Assembly (NCBI GenBank): GCA_001464865.1
Contig: LNEG01000009.1
Coordinates: forward strand, 62,001 to 126,000
Source of the DNA: Burkholderiales bacterium Ga0074133
GTDB lineage: Bacteria > Pseudomonadota > Gammaproteobacteria > Burkholderiales > Burkholderiaceae_C
Reading direction: 5' to 3'
DNA length: 64,000 bases
The translations under genes were made by a program, and so were the position numbers. A model generated the notes under the pieces. That model did not search any database. It saw nothing but the letters and a program-made list of their open reading frames with translations, and was not told the DNA's origin. Of this stretch, positions 27,165 through 36,618 are shown piece after piece. The stretch's first letter is position 1. The number at the start of each line of letters is the position of its first letter.

Positions 27165-28019
27165 ATGAAAAAAGCGTTCTTACTGTTCGCCGCAGTCGTT
27201 TGTTCGGTGTTGGCCGGTTGCGCCTCGGGGCCCTCGCCATCTGGCACCAAGGCTGAGGTCGGAGATGCAGGAATTGGATTCGGGTACTACCCGCTGGACC
27301 CGATGCCGGTAAAGACCACAGTCACTGACAAAGCGGCCGTGTTGAAGCTGCTTCCGGACGAAACGATCCGCATGGCCATCGGTGAAGAGCTGCGCGAGGG
27401 CGGCATCACGTTCGGCCCAGCTCGCACCGGCGTAGCAAACCGCAACTACGTCGTCATCGTCGACTACATGAAGTACACAACCCAGGTGCTTCCAGCCAAG
27501 ACATACACAGACTCAACAACCCGCAAGAAGCTTGCAGTTCTGAGCCCGAAGGCCGATGAGGTCAATGCATCTGTCCCCATCTACATCGGCATTGGCTTGC
27601 GAATGACGGCATCAATCCGTGTTTTGAAGGGCGAAGTTGACCTGGGTAATCTGTTTGGTTTGGGCGCAGCGGCCAAGGCCGAACAGATCACTGGCACCCT
27701 GATCGTTCAGAACATGGGCATCGGTTCGCGCACCACGACCGATCTGTTACCCATGCCCAGCTCCATCAACGACGCTTCGATTCAGGCCGCCATCATCGCC
27801 CTCTCGGCCATCAAAGCAAAGGTCTACGACGCCGAAGATCCGGTGCCCAGGGTATTGGGCATCTACAACACCCTGGGAGGCACCCAGGAGACCATCAACA
27901 TGATCATCGGTGACGTTCTCCTGAATGCCCCCCCATTTCCGCCAGGGCCTGGGACGGTAAAAACATCCCAGACCACGCAGCCAGCGGCTGGAGCCGTTGC
28001 CGCCGGCGCCGCGCAGTAA
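27165..28019 (+). CDS. lipoprotein, hypothetical
   Basis: MKKAFLLFAAVVCSVLAGCAS lipobox (LAGC). Confidence 0.75.
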   Translation: MKKAFLLFAAVVCSVLAGCASGPSPSGTKAEVGDAGIGFGYYPLDPMPVKTTVTDKAAVLKLLPDETIRMAIGEELREGGITFGPARTGVANRNYVVIVDYMKYTTQVLPAKTYTDSTTRKKLAVLSPKADEVNASVPIYIGIGLRMTASIRVLKGEVDLGNLFGLGAAAKAEQITGTLIVQNMGIGSRTTTDLLPMPSSINDASIQAAIIALSAIKAKVYDAEDPVPRVLGIYNTLGGTQETINMIIGDVLLNAPPFPPGPGTVKTSQTTQPAAGAVAAGAAQ

Positions 28020-28033
28020 GTCCTAGCGGCTGC

Positions 28034-31000
28034 TCAGACCTTCTGGCGACTCCTGAAAACCTTGTTAGCCACGCTGCGTCCTTGCTCGTGGTTCCACACA
28101 AGGGGGGAGAGCACCAAAGCGCCCGGTCTCTTCGGCTCGTAGCGCTGCTCACGTACCGCCTTGATCTTTTCTGGAGACCCATCACCGAACGGACGTTCTG
28201 CGTCACGAAGGCGCTCGGGGAGCGCTTTGTGGAAGGAGCGCCGCAAGGCAGGGTTCACGCCGGCGAGGTTTTCGAAAGCCCTGTTCAAGGAGACGGGGAA
28301 ATGCTGCTCTCGCTCGACCTGGGGCTTGCCACCATCATCACGTCGCTGTCGGCGTGTCGTGCGATGACCAAAGCCAAACGGAGTAGTCAACTCCTTGCGC
28401 GTCCTCCCTCCGCGGGGGTGGGTCTCAACAAAGCACCACGGAGTCTGCACGATCTCCAGCGCCGGCTCATGTTGATTCACAACCGAAGTGATCGGGCGCT
28501 TCATCCCAGCCAGTTTCCACTCAACAGGACTTGAGAGATCGTGGCGTGATGCATTCGAGCGATGAGCGATGGATCGGAATCGATCCTTTTGCTCCTGCGA
28601 GCCATAGGTGTAGACAAAACGAGGTGCGAGGCACTCTGCGTAGATGAACACAGGACTCGACTCCAGGGTGCGCTGGTACACCGCCACGGGGATCGCAAAA
28701 TAGGTTTCCGAGTAGTAGGTTTTGCCCACGACCTTTTCACGGTACCCGCGAAGGACGGCTGAAAAAGTGTCCTCGTCAATCCTGCCTTCGCCTGGAGATG
28801 AAGCCCCAGCGAGCAGGACATCCTTCCAGCGCTCGGCGGCCTTGAGGTCCACCAGAAACGCGGCAACGTCCTTCAGACGCGCAGGTTCTGCGCAGGGCTG
28901 CAGCCAGGCGGCCATGGCTGGCCACTCGATGACCACCTCCTCGGCAGAGCTCTGCACAGCTTGCTCGATCCAGACCAAAGCACTGGATGTGCTCTCCAGC
29001 TTGCTCTTCTTCATGGCAACCGAGTGCCGCTTCACCCAGCCCCAGTGCAGCGCATCGCCGTAGGGCGCGCGATCCTTATCAGTCGCAACGGTGTACAGCG
29101 CAAGCCTCGTCTTGCCGGTACGCACCAGACGCAGTGGTGCCTCTCCCAGAGCCTCGGCCAGCGCCAAAGCCTGAGCCTCGATCGTCTCCGCCAGCGTTTT
29201 GCTGGGGAACATGAGGGTGAGGATCTCATTGACCTGGGACATCTCACTCAGCGATGGAGCCGCAATACCGCGTCGATCAGCTCGCCAGGTGGCGATCGCA
29301 TCCTCAATGGCGCCATCGACCTTCTCCTCCGAGAGCACCTTGTTGTCCACTGCCGCAGCGCGCAGGTAGGCCCTCAGCTCCGCCTGATCAGCTTCGTCCT
29401 GGATCAAAACCTCTTCGACGCGCCGCAGGGTCCGAATCCACGAGATGTTGCTGGTGCGGTGGCGCCGGCTGTAGAGGTACGAGCGGACCTCTGAGAGTTG
29501 AACCCTGTCCACGCACAGGTACCAGTTCCCATGCTCCTTCTGGTAGTCGGGGCCGTCCAGCCAGGCGGTGGCCATCATCTTGTCGCGTGGCTCATTGATG
29601 TCGACGCATGGAACCTGCACCCGGTGAAAGCCTTTCGAGACCGTCGCGATGAATTCACCGCGCATGGCCTCGATGGCCAGGCGCATCGACTTGCGGCCGG
29701 AGACGGCCTTGGTGACCTTGCCCATCGTGGCCCCGGTGGCCAGCACGATGCGCGAGCCAGAGCGGATGAAGCTGTTGCGCTCGGCAATCCAGTCCTCCAC
29801 GGGCACCACGTTGCCATGGTCCAGCATCACCGCATGGTTTTCGTCTTCGATGAAGCGGAAGTACTGCTGCTGGAACTCGCGGCTCATGAACTTCAGGCCG
29901 AGCTCGCGGGGGTAGAAGTCACCAAAGAGCTGATCCCGGTGATCCAGGCCGCACAGCAGGATCAGGAAACGCTTGTAGACCAAGGCCAGGTCGTCGTGAC
30001 GCTCCTTCGATTTCGCAAAGCGGATGTCGTTGAGGCCGATCTTGGTTCCGTCCACGCCGCAGAAAGGGGCGTCCATTTCGTCGAACGTGGGGAACAGCCG
30101 GCGCGCCGCTTCATGCGATGGCTCTTCGGAATACACCACGTGGATGTTCTCGCCGTTGCTCACGAGCAGGAACACCTGCTGGTTCGCCAGCTTCTTCATC
30201 AATGCGTCGTACCAGTGGGTCTCGCGCCCGTAGTCGACATCTCGCCGCGTCACCGCCATGGACACGACACATCTGCCCAATGGCAGCACTTGGTCCAGCA
30301 GCTTGCGGTTGGCGATTAGTTGTTCGAAGAACACTTCACGGCTTGTGTAGTCGAAGTCATCCTCGACATGCGACCACGTCGAAAGCTCTTCATCCATGTA
30401 GCGTTTTCCCTGAATCAAGGCCAACGGAAGGTCCGTGGGCGCATCCTTGCCCGTGGCCAGGGTCACCACGGTCACGCTGTCGCCGGTGTAGAGCTTCAGG
30501 GACTCGATCCCCTGGGAAAGCGTTTTCACCAAGGTGATGGCGTCACGCGACTTGGCCAGGGCGACCTGAGGCTTCTCGGCGTAGTAGGGCGTCAGCGCCT
30601 TCATGTACTCCGACATCACCTTGGTGCGGTCGGTGAGCCACTTGGAGGCAGCCGTGGCAATGGCGATTCGACGCCCAGCTTCAATGCTGAGGTCGCGCAC
30701 GCCGTCGGAGCTGATCCCCTCGGAGATCATGACGTCAACGCTGTCGCTGATGGTGCTGCGGCGAATCGCGATGGGGTTGCCCTTGGCCGCCGAGCGGCGC
30801 CCGGCTCGACGATGGATGCGTCGAATGTCCTGATCACGCTTCTCAGCGGACTGGGTCTCGGCCTGGGCCTTGGCAACCTCTTGCTGCGCGAACGCCTGCA
30901 CAGCCTCTTCAGCGGCCTCACGAACGCCTGGCAGCGCCAATGGATTCACGGAGGCCTCGGCCATCTCCTTCTGCACGTCCGAGATCTTGGTCATGAGCTC

Positions 31001-31429
31001 TGCCTGTTCGCGCGCGCGGATGGCGTCAGCCTCGGCATCATCGATCGGCTCCCACCCTTCGATGAATTCATCGATCAGGAAGGTGAAAACATCGGAACCC
31101 CCATCGCGGGGATGTTCAAGGACGTCCACCGAGTGAACCTTGCCCTCATGCTCATGTACCGACAGCAGCAGGTGCGCATCACCCTCGTGGAAGGTACGGT
31201 GGTAAGACGTATAGCGGGGCAGCGACCTCTTGACCTCAACCTTCACACGCCAGTAGCGACCAGGCTCCAGGACCTCGTGGCGCTCAATCCTCTGCATGGA
31301 CCCGTCGACGTCGATGAAGTCATCGTCGGTGCGGTGATCAACGACCCGCAGAGCTTGGGGCCGTCCGGCGGCCCGGGGGGCAGACTGCTCAATGCCGTCA
31401 TGCGATTCGTCGTCAAATTCGATGCCCAT
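28034..31429 (-). CDS. large (~1130 aa) protein of unknown function
   Basis: Uninterrupted ORF starting MGIEFDDESHDGIEQSAPRAAGRPQALRVVDHRTDDDFIDVDG...; no family recognised by eye. Confidence 0.75.
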   Translation of the reverse strand: MGIEFDDESHDGIEQSAPRAAGRPQALRVVDHRTDDDFIDVDGSMQRIERHEVLEPGRYWRVKVEVKRSLPRYTSYHRTFHEGDAHLLLSVHEHEGKVHSVDVLEHPRDGGSDVFTFLIDEFIEGWEPIDDAEADAIRAREQAELMTKISDVQKEMAEASVNPLALPGVREAAEEAVQAFAQQEVAKAQAETQSAEKRDQDIRRIHRRAGRRSAAKGNPIAIRRSTISDSVDVMISEGISSDGVRDLSIEAGRRIAIATAASKWLTDRTKVMSEYMKALTPYYAEKPQVALAKSRDAITLVKTLSQGIESLKLYTGDSVTVVTLATGKDAPTDLPLALIQGKRYMDEELSTWSHVEDDFDYTSREVFFEQLIANRKLLDQVLPLGRCVVSMAVTRRDVDYGRETHWYDALMKKLANQQVFLLVSNGENIHVVYSEEPSHEAARRLFPTFDEMDAPFCGVDGTKIGLNDIRFAKSKERHDDLALVYKRFLILLCGLDHRDQLFGDFYPRELGLKFMSREFQQQYFRFIEDENHAVMLDHGNVVPVEDWIAERNSFIRSGSRIVLATGATMGKVTKAVSGRKSMRLAIEAMRGEFIATVSKGFHRVQVPCVDINEPRDKMMATAWLDGPDYQKEHGNWYLCVDRVQLSEVRSYLYSRRHRTSNISWIRTLRRVEEVLIQDEADQAELRAYLRAAAVDNKVLSEEKVDGAIEDAIATWRADRRGIAAPSLSEMSQVNEILTLMFPSKTLAETIEAQALALAEALGEAPLRLVRTGKTRLALYTVATDKDRAPYGDALHWGWVKRHSVAMKKSKLESTSSALVWIEQAVQSSAEEVVIEWPAMAAWLQPCAEPARLKDVAAFLVDLKAAERWKDVLLAGASSPGEGRIDEDTFSAVLRGYREKVVGKTYYSETYFAIPVAVYQRTLESSPVFIYAECLAPRFVYTYGSQEQKDRFRSIAHRSNASRHDLSSPVEWKLAGMKRPITSVVNQHEPALEIVQTPWCFVETHPRGGRTRKELTTPFGFGHRTTRRQRRDDGGKPQVEREQHFPVSLNRAFENLAGVNPALRRSFHKALPERLRDAERPFGDGSPEKIKAVREQRYEPKRPGALVLSPLVWNHEQGRSVANKVFRSRQKV

Positions 31430-31463
31430 GGTCCGATTTCCGTGTGTATGAGATATACACAAA

Positions 31464-31492
31464 AGGATATCGGATCGGACCTTCAGCGACAA
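31464..31492 (-). promoter_or_regulatory. promoter, recurrent family: TTGTCG-N17-TATCCT, followed by GTGTATATCTCATACAC inverted repeat
   Basis: Plus-strand AGGATA 31464-31469, CGACAA 31487-31492, 17-bp spacer; GTGTATGAGATATACAC at 31443-31459. Confidence 0.7.
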
Positions 31493-31524
31493 CACGCGGT
31501 GCACCGCCGAAGCCATTCAGTCCG

Positions 31525-33612
31525 TCAGACGACAAGTCCCATGTTCAAGGCCGTCTCGCGGATTTCCTTGTGCGTCAGCGCCACACCGTGGAACAGGGTG
31601 CGCGCCGAACCGGTCTGCGAAGCCGAGTCGTCTTCCACGTCGCCGAAGCCCCTCAGATCCATGTCGCGCTCGGCCAGCGCGAACCCGTCGCCGCACTGCT
31701 CAAGCAAGCGCAGTCGCTCCATGGCCTCAGGCTGGACATTGGCGCCCACATGCAGGAAAAAGGTGCCGTTTCCACCCTTTCGCGCCAGGCGCCCCCGCAT
31801 CTGGTGGAGCTGGGAGACGCCGTAGCGCTCTGGGGACTCGATCAATAGCGCCTGCAGACTGGGCAGGGTCACCCCGACCTCGATCACCGAGCTCGACACC
31901 AGGACGCTGAGCTTCTTGGCGTGCATGGCCGCAATCACGGCGCCTTTTTCATCGGTCGTCATCTGACCATGAAGGACGCCCACCCGGCCGGGGAAGCGGC
32001 GCTCCCAGTGCTGGGCAGCACCGGTGACCGATTGAAGACCCTCACCACTCTTGGAGGCCGGGCGCGGAGCTGGGCGAGCGCCTTCTTCAGCTTCTGCGGC
32101 GTCGTTCACCAGCGGGTAGATCACGGCCAGCTGGCCACCGTGCTTCAGGATGTCGTTGGTGATGAAGTCATGAACATCAGACATGACTTCATCGTTCACG
32201 ATCACGGTGTCGATGTGCTTGACCACCGGGGAGTCGCGCAGCAGCGAGACATCCATGCCGCCGAAGTTGACCAGGGCGAGCGACCGCGGGATGGCCGTGG
32301 CCGTTGCCTCAAGCAGGTTGGTGGCGCGAGCGACCATGGCGAGCTTCTGTTCGACGCTGAATTTGTGCTGTTCGTCGACAACGACCAGTTGGAACACCTT
32401 CTTCGCCCGCTTGGCTGCAGAGAGCAGGGCCGTCGTTCCCACGCAGACACCCTGACCGATCTTGGCTCCCGACAGAACCAGGCAGACCGGCAGCCCGGGG
32501 AAAAGCTCCTGAAGTTCGCGCGCCAGCTGCTCGGCCACCAGTTGGGAGGGCGCCAGGATGGCCACCTCGGCACCAGCCTCGTAGGCTGCAGCCACTGGCA
32601 GCATGAACGTGATCGACTTGCCGGTGCCCACGTCACCAGAAAGCAGGCGGCGCATCGGAAATGCGCTCCTCAGGTCGTCCACGATCTCGTTGACAGCCCT
32701 GTCCTGGTCGCCCGTGAGCGGGTAGGGCAGGTCGGCGATGAGCGAGGCCAGAAAGTCCTTGTCGATGGTGATGGCAGAGCCGGAAACAGGCGGGCGCGAC
32801 TTGGCCGCTGCCGCGCGGCGCACCACGGTGTCCAGCGCCATCTGGCGCGCGATATTGCGCGCGCGCAGGCCTTGGGCAAGGGTTTTCGGGCGGTGCAGCG
32901 CGTACAGCAGCTTTTTGGGGTCGTCCACCTTGTAGTGGGCGGTGAACTCGGATGTCCTGAGCCCGGCCTGCGCCAGGAGCAGCACGCTGGCTTCATCCAG
33001 GCGGTTCAGGGCCCGCTCGACGCCGGCGGCCAGTGCGTCACCAGAAACCTGGCCCTGCTTGCCCTTGTAGATCGTGGCCACGGTGCCGCGCTGTTTCGGG
33101 TGAACAACCACTGGGTTGACCAGGCACAACTGGCCCCGGAACTCTTCCAAGGCGCCATGGACGTGCAGCAGGGAGTCGGGGTCGAGCTCCACGAAGGGCC
33201 AGACGTTGCCGAATGCGGTGACCCGCAGGGGCGAACCCCTGCGATCAACACAGTCAAGCTGGAGGCGAAAGGCAACGGGCGGGTAGTGCGTCTCGTTGCC
33301 GTCGCGATCAAACATCGACCGGCCCACGATCTTCAGGACGAAGTACACCGGGCGTCCCAGGTGCTCACCCGGTTTGACGACCTCCTGGGGCTGGGTGAAG
33401 TCCTTGTATTCCTTCGGTGCGCTCAGTAGGCACTCGGCCAGGGTGCTGAAGCCCAGGCGCTTGAGGCGACCGAGCTCGTTTCCGACGGGATCTGGCGCCT
33501 TGCGGGGTTTCTTGGTGCCGGCCGGCGCGCGCTGCGCCACAGGCTCCACAAAGGGTTCCGGCTGGCGCGCGAACAAAGACTTTCGCTGAGGCAATGCGGC
33601 AGCCGGCGTCAT
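31525..33612 (-). CDS. RecG-like ATP-dependent DNA helicase
   Basis: LSGDVGTGKSITFMLPVA, VVVDEQHKFSVEQK, VLVSSSVIEVGVTLPSLQ, LHQMRGRLARKGGNGTFFL; N-terminal OB-like region. Confidence 0.85.
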   Translation of the reverse strand: MTPAAALPQRKSLFARQPEPFVEPVAQRAPAGTKKPRKAPDPVGNELGRLKRLGFSTLAECLLSAPKEYKDFTQPQEVVKPGEHLGRPVYFVLKIVGRSMFDRDGNETHYPPVAFRLQLDCVDRRGSPLRVTAFGNVWPFVELDPDSLLHVHGALEEFRGQLCLVNPVVVHPKQRGTVATIYKGKQGQVSGDALAAGVERALNRLDEASVLLLAQAGLRTSEFTAHYKVDDPKKLLYALHRPKTLAQGLRARNIARQMALDTVVRRAAAAKSRPPVSGSAITIDKDFLASLIADLPYPLTGDQDRAVNEIVDDLRSAFPMRRLLSGDVGTGKSITFMLPVAAAYEAGAEVAILAPSQLVAEQLARELQELFPGLPVCLVLSGAKIGQGVCVGTTALLSAAKRAKKVFQLVVVDEQHKFSVEQKLAMVARATNLLEATATAIPRSLALVNFGGMDVSLLRDSPVVKHIDTVIVNDEVMSDVHDFITNDILKHGGQLAVIYPLVNDAAEAEEGARPAPRPASKSGEGLQSVTGAAQHWERRFPGRVGVLHGQMTTDEKGAVIAAMHAKKLSVLVSSSVIEVGVTLPSLQALLIESPERYGVSQLHQMRGRLARKGGNGTFFLHVGANVQPEAMERLRLLEQCGDGFALAERDMDLRGFGDVEDDSASQTGSARTLFHGVALTHKEIRETALNMGLVV

Positions 33613-33640
33613 GGGCGCAGTCGAGTTCGGGGTTGCGGGA

Positions 33641-34547
33641 TCAGGAGTTGGCGGCGGCAGCAGCTTGATTGATGCCGCGGCCCCAGGTGCGGCGGGGCTG
33701 TGCACCGGCGACTGCAGGTGCGGCGGCCGGCGCTGAGGCCACCGGCGCGGGAGCGCGAGCGGCAACAGGAGGGTTAGCCGGGGCGGCCACTTGGGCGGCA
33801 ACAGGGGCTGCGGTGCCTGGGCGCACAAAGCGGCGGGCAGGTGCGGCAGGAGCGGGGGAGGGCGCTGCAGGGGGAGTCAGCGCGGTTGCTTGTGCAGGGG
33901 CTCGAGCAGCATCGGGTGCCGCCGCCGGCGCAGCTGCCGGGGCAGCTACTGGGGCCTGAGTCTGGACAGGAGCAGTGCCCGGGCGAACGAAGCGGCGCGC
34001 GGGAGCCGCAGGCGCTGCAGCAGCGGGGGGTGCAGCCACTGGAGCAGCAGATGGAGCAGCAGCAGGGGTTGCTGCGGCTGCCGGGGCGGCCACCGGGGCT
34101 TCGGGCTCAGAAACCGGATTCGTATCAAGGTCAGGTGGGATGCGACCGGCATTGGCCGTCTGCTGGGCGAGCACAGCAGGATCCTGGGTGGCTGGAGCCG
34201 GCTTGATCTCGGCAGCGCGGCGGGGGTCGAGGAACTGCATGGACTTGGCCTTGATGAGGGCGGCGCGGCGGTTGCGCCCATCGGCATCGACCATCGACTC
34301 AGTGACCAGCGCACCCTCGAGAAGAACCCGGGCGCCATGGTAGCCACCGGCGGAAACGATCTCGGCCAGGCGGCCAACGAACTCGATCTGGTGCCACACC
34401 GTGTTTTCACGTCGCTCACCAGCGGCGTCACGCCATACCTCGGTTGTCGCCATGTCCAAGGTGACCATTTTCTGGTCGCCCACCTGCCTCAGAGCAGGGT
34501 CCTCACCGAGACGACCAATCAGTTGAACGCGGTTGAGATGCAGCATG
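33641..34547 (-). CDS. ssb: single-stranded DNA-binding protein with Ala/Pro-rich tail
   Basis: OB fold MLHLNRVQLIGRLGEDPALRQVGDQKMVTLDMATTEVWRDAAGERRENTVWHQIEFVGRLAEIV; long A/P tail. Confidence 0.8.
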
Positions 34548-34646
34548 TCGAGTCCTTGGGTGTATGGGCATGGCCCGATTGGTATCAACAGCGGAAAAAA
34601 GTGGGGAGGTTCCGCTGCCAGATAGCCCTCAGTGGGCTACAATCAA

Positions 34647-34675
34647 AGCATATCAGATATCTTCTACGCCGACAA
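34647..34675 (-). promoter_or_regulatory. promoter, recurrent family: TTGTCG-N17-TATGCT
   Basis: Plus-strand AGCATA 34647-34652, CGACAA 34670-34675, 17-bp spacer; GATATC lies inside the spacer. Confidence 0.6.
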
Positions 34676-34755
34676 CTCGGCACTTTGTCACAGCTTCGGT
34701 GCGCCGAAGTGATTGATCGCGGGGAGATGTCGACCATTTCAAGGAGCGGCAACCC

Positions 34756-36450
34756 GTGACAGAGACCATTGAACGAGCCAATGCTGCTGCCCAGGCCCCG
34801 CTCACGGCTGCGCAGGAGTTGGAGCTTCGTGACTTCAGCAAATCCACCGCGCTTGTCATCGACCCAGCGCAGCTTTCCCGCGGCATCCTGACCCAGCAGC
34901 TGCGCGAATTCGGTGTGGGTCGGGTGGTCCAGTGCGCCAAGCTCTCCGAGGCGCGCGTGGCGCTGGAGCAGCGCGAATTCGACTTCGTGATCTGCGAGCA
35001 ACACTTCGACAACGAGGCGCTGGCTGGCCAGGCGCTGCTGGACGACCTCAGGCGCGAAGCCATCATTCCGTTTTCCACGGTCTTCATCATGCTGACCTCT
35101 GCCGCCACGGCCGGCGATGTCGCCGAGGCAGCTGAGGCCGCTCTGGATGGCTTCCTGGTCAAGCCCCACAAGGCGTCGGCTCTCTTCGATCGGGTGCTCA
35201 CTGCCAGGCGCAGGAAGCTGGTGCTGGCCCCCATCTTCAAGGCCATCGACGCCCAGGACTTCGAGCGCGCAGCCCGGATGTGCATGGAGCGCTACGAAAA
35301 GCGGCAAGATTTCTGGCTGTTCTCAGCTCGTATTGGCGCCGAGCTGATGCTCCGACTGAAGCGGCTGCCCGAGACGGTGGAGCTCTACAAAACCATCCTC
35401 AACGCCAAAACCACCCCCTGGGCCAAGCTCGGCATCGCTCGCTCCCAGCTCGAAATGGGGCAGCCCATGGCTGCCATCGCCACTCTGGAAGAACTGGTCC
35501 AGGGCAACACCAACTACGCCGACGCGTTTGACGTCATGGCACACGCACACATCGAGACAGGTAATATGGAACAAGCACTTGACTGCTACGAAATGTCCCT
35601 GCGCTCCACGCCGGGCTCCGTGCTGCGGGCACAGAAGAAGGCCATGGTCTCCTTCTATCTTGGACACGATGAAGACGCGCGCGCAGATCTGCTGAAGGTC
35701 AGCCAGCGAGCCGCCGGCTCCAGGTTGTTCGACCATCAATCCCTGATGGTTCTCGCATTCACAAGCTTCCGCTCCAAGAAGTCCGGAGACCTCGCCTGGT
35801 GCTCCAAGGTCATGCAGAACGCGGCAGCCGGTCAGCCCCAAAGCGTGCGACTCGAAAGGATGAGCAAGGTGGTCAGCGCTCTGGTCGCATTCAACGAGGG
35901 GCGCGACAGTGATGGCCTCAAGCCGCTGCTGGCACTTGCTGGCATGCGCCATGACGATGATTTCGACTTCGAAGCAGCTTGCAACCTGGTGACGACGATC
36001 TCGACGCTTACCGCGCGCGGCATCGTCATGGCCACCTCCGAGTCGGTGATGACCGACATCGGCATGCGTTTTTGCGGGACCAACGGCGCCACCGAGATGC
36101 TCACCCGGGCCGCTTGGGTGCATCCGGCACATGTTGAGTTGCTTCGTGGTGCCCACGCCCAGGTTCTGAAACTTGCCCAGGCAGCCTTGAAGCACAGCAT
36201 CCAGGGAGACCCGGCCACTGCAGTGAAGTCGCTGATCGCCAAAGGCGAGGAGCTGCAGAACCAAAAGCTCATCGAGAGCGCACGCCTGACTCTGATGAGG
36301 CACTGGGATCGGATTGAAGAAGCGACAGTCCTTCAGGAGCGCATTGCAAAGCTGAGCCATCAGGCAGGCTCGATGTCGGCCAAGCCTGGCGCTCGAGGGG
36401 AGGTAAGCACTGGTTCTTCTCTGTTGCGCCTGCGGCAGACCGAGCAGTGA
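34756..36450 (+). CDS. CheY-like receiver plus TPR-repeat protein
   Basis: ALVIDPAQLSRGILTQQLREFG...FDFVICEQHF...FIMLTSAATAGDV...LDGFLVKPHKASALFDRV, then helical repeats. Confidence 0.75.
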   Translation: MTETIERANAAAQAPLTAAQELELRDFSKSTALVIDPAQLSRGILTQQLREFGVGRVVQCAKLSEARVALEQREFDFVICEQHFDNEALAGQALLDDLRREAIIPFSTVFIMLTSAATAGDVAEAAEAALDGFLVKPHKASALFDRVLTARRRKLVLAPIFKAIDAQDFERAARMCMERYEKRQDFWLFSARIGAELMLRLKRLPETVELYKTILNAKTTPWAKLGIARSQLEMGQPMAAIATLEELVQGNTNYADAFDVMAHAHIETGNMEQALDCYEMSLRSTPGSVLRAQKKAMVSFYLGHDEDARADLLKVSQRAAGSRLFDHQSLMVLAFTSFRSKKSGDLAWCSKVMQNAAAGQPQSVRLERMSKVVSALVAFNEGRDSDGLKPLLALAGMRHDDDFDFEAACNLVTTISTLTARGIVMATSESVMTDIGMRFCGTNGATEMLTRAAWVHPAHVELLRGAHAQVLKLAQAALKHSIQGDPATAVKSLIAKGEELQNQKLIESARLTLMRHWDRIEEATVLQERIAKLSHQAGSMSAKPGARGEVSTGSSLLRLRQTEQ

Positions 36451-36547
36451 GTTGTCCATTCTCTGTTGGCGTCTCGCATTGTGTGATTTCCGACACAGGC
36501 ACGCATGTCGAAATCCGTCTGATACCCGAGAACTTCGCGTCTGTCTG

Positions 36548-36576
36548 TTGTCAACGACGTGTGCAGCAGATATACT
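36548..36576 (+). promoter_or_regulatory. promoter, recurrent family: TTGTCA-N17-TATACT
   Basis: TTGTCA 36548-36553, TATACT 36571-36576, 17-bp spacer; upstream of pilus operon. Confidence 0.75.
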
Positions 36577-36618
36577 CTACGCAAATCAGTAACCGAACGA
36601 CGTGGTGAACCCCTCAAG

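Noticed and set aside
31921-33429. 502-aa plus-strand ORF opposite the RecG-like gene
   Set aside because: Antisense shadow of a helicase with intact motifs.
35323-36459. 378-aa minus-strand ORF opposite the CheY-TPR gene
   Set aside because: Antisense shadow frame, biased composition, no motif.
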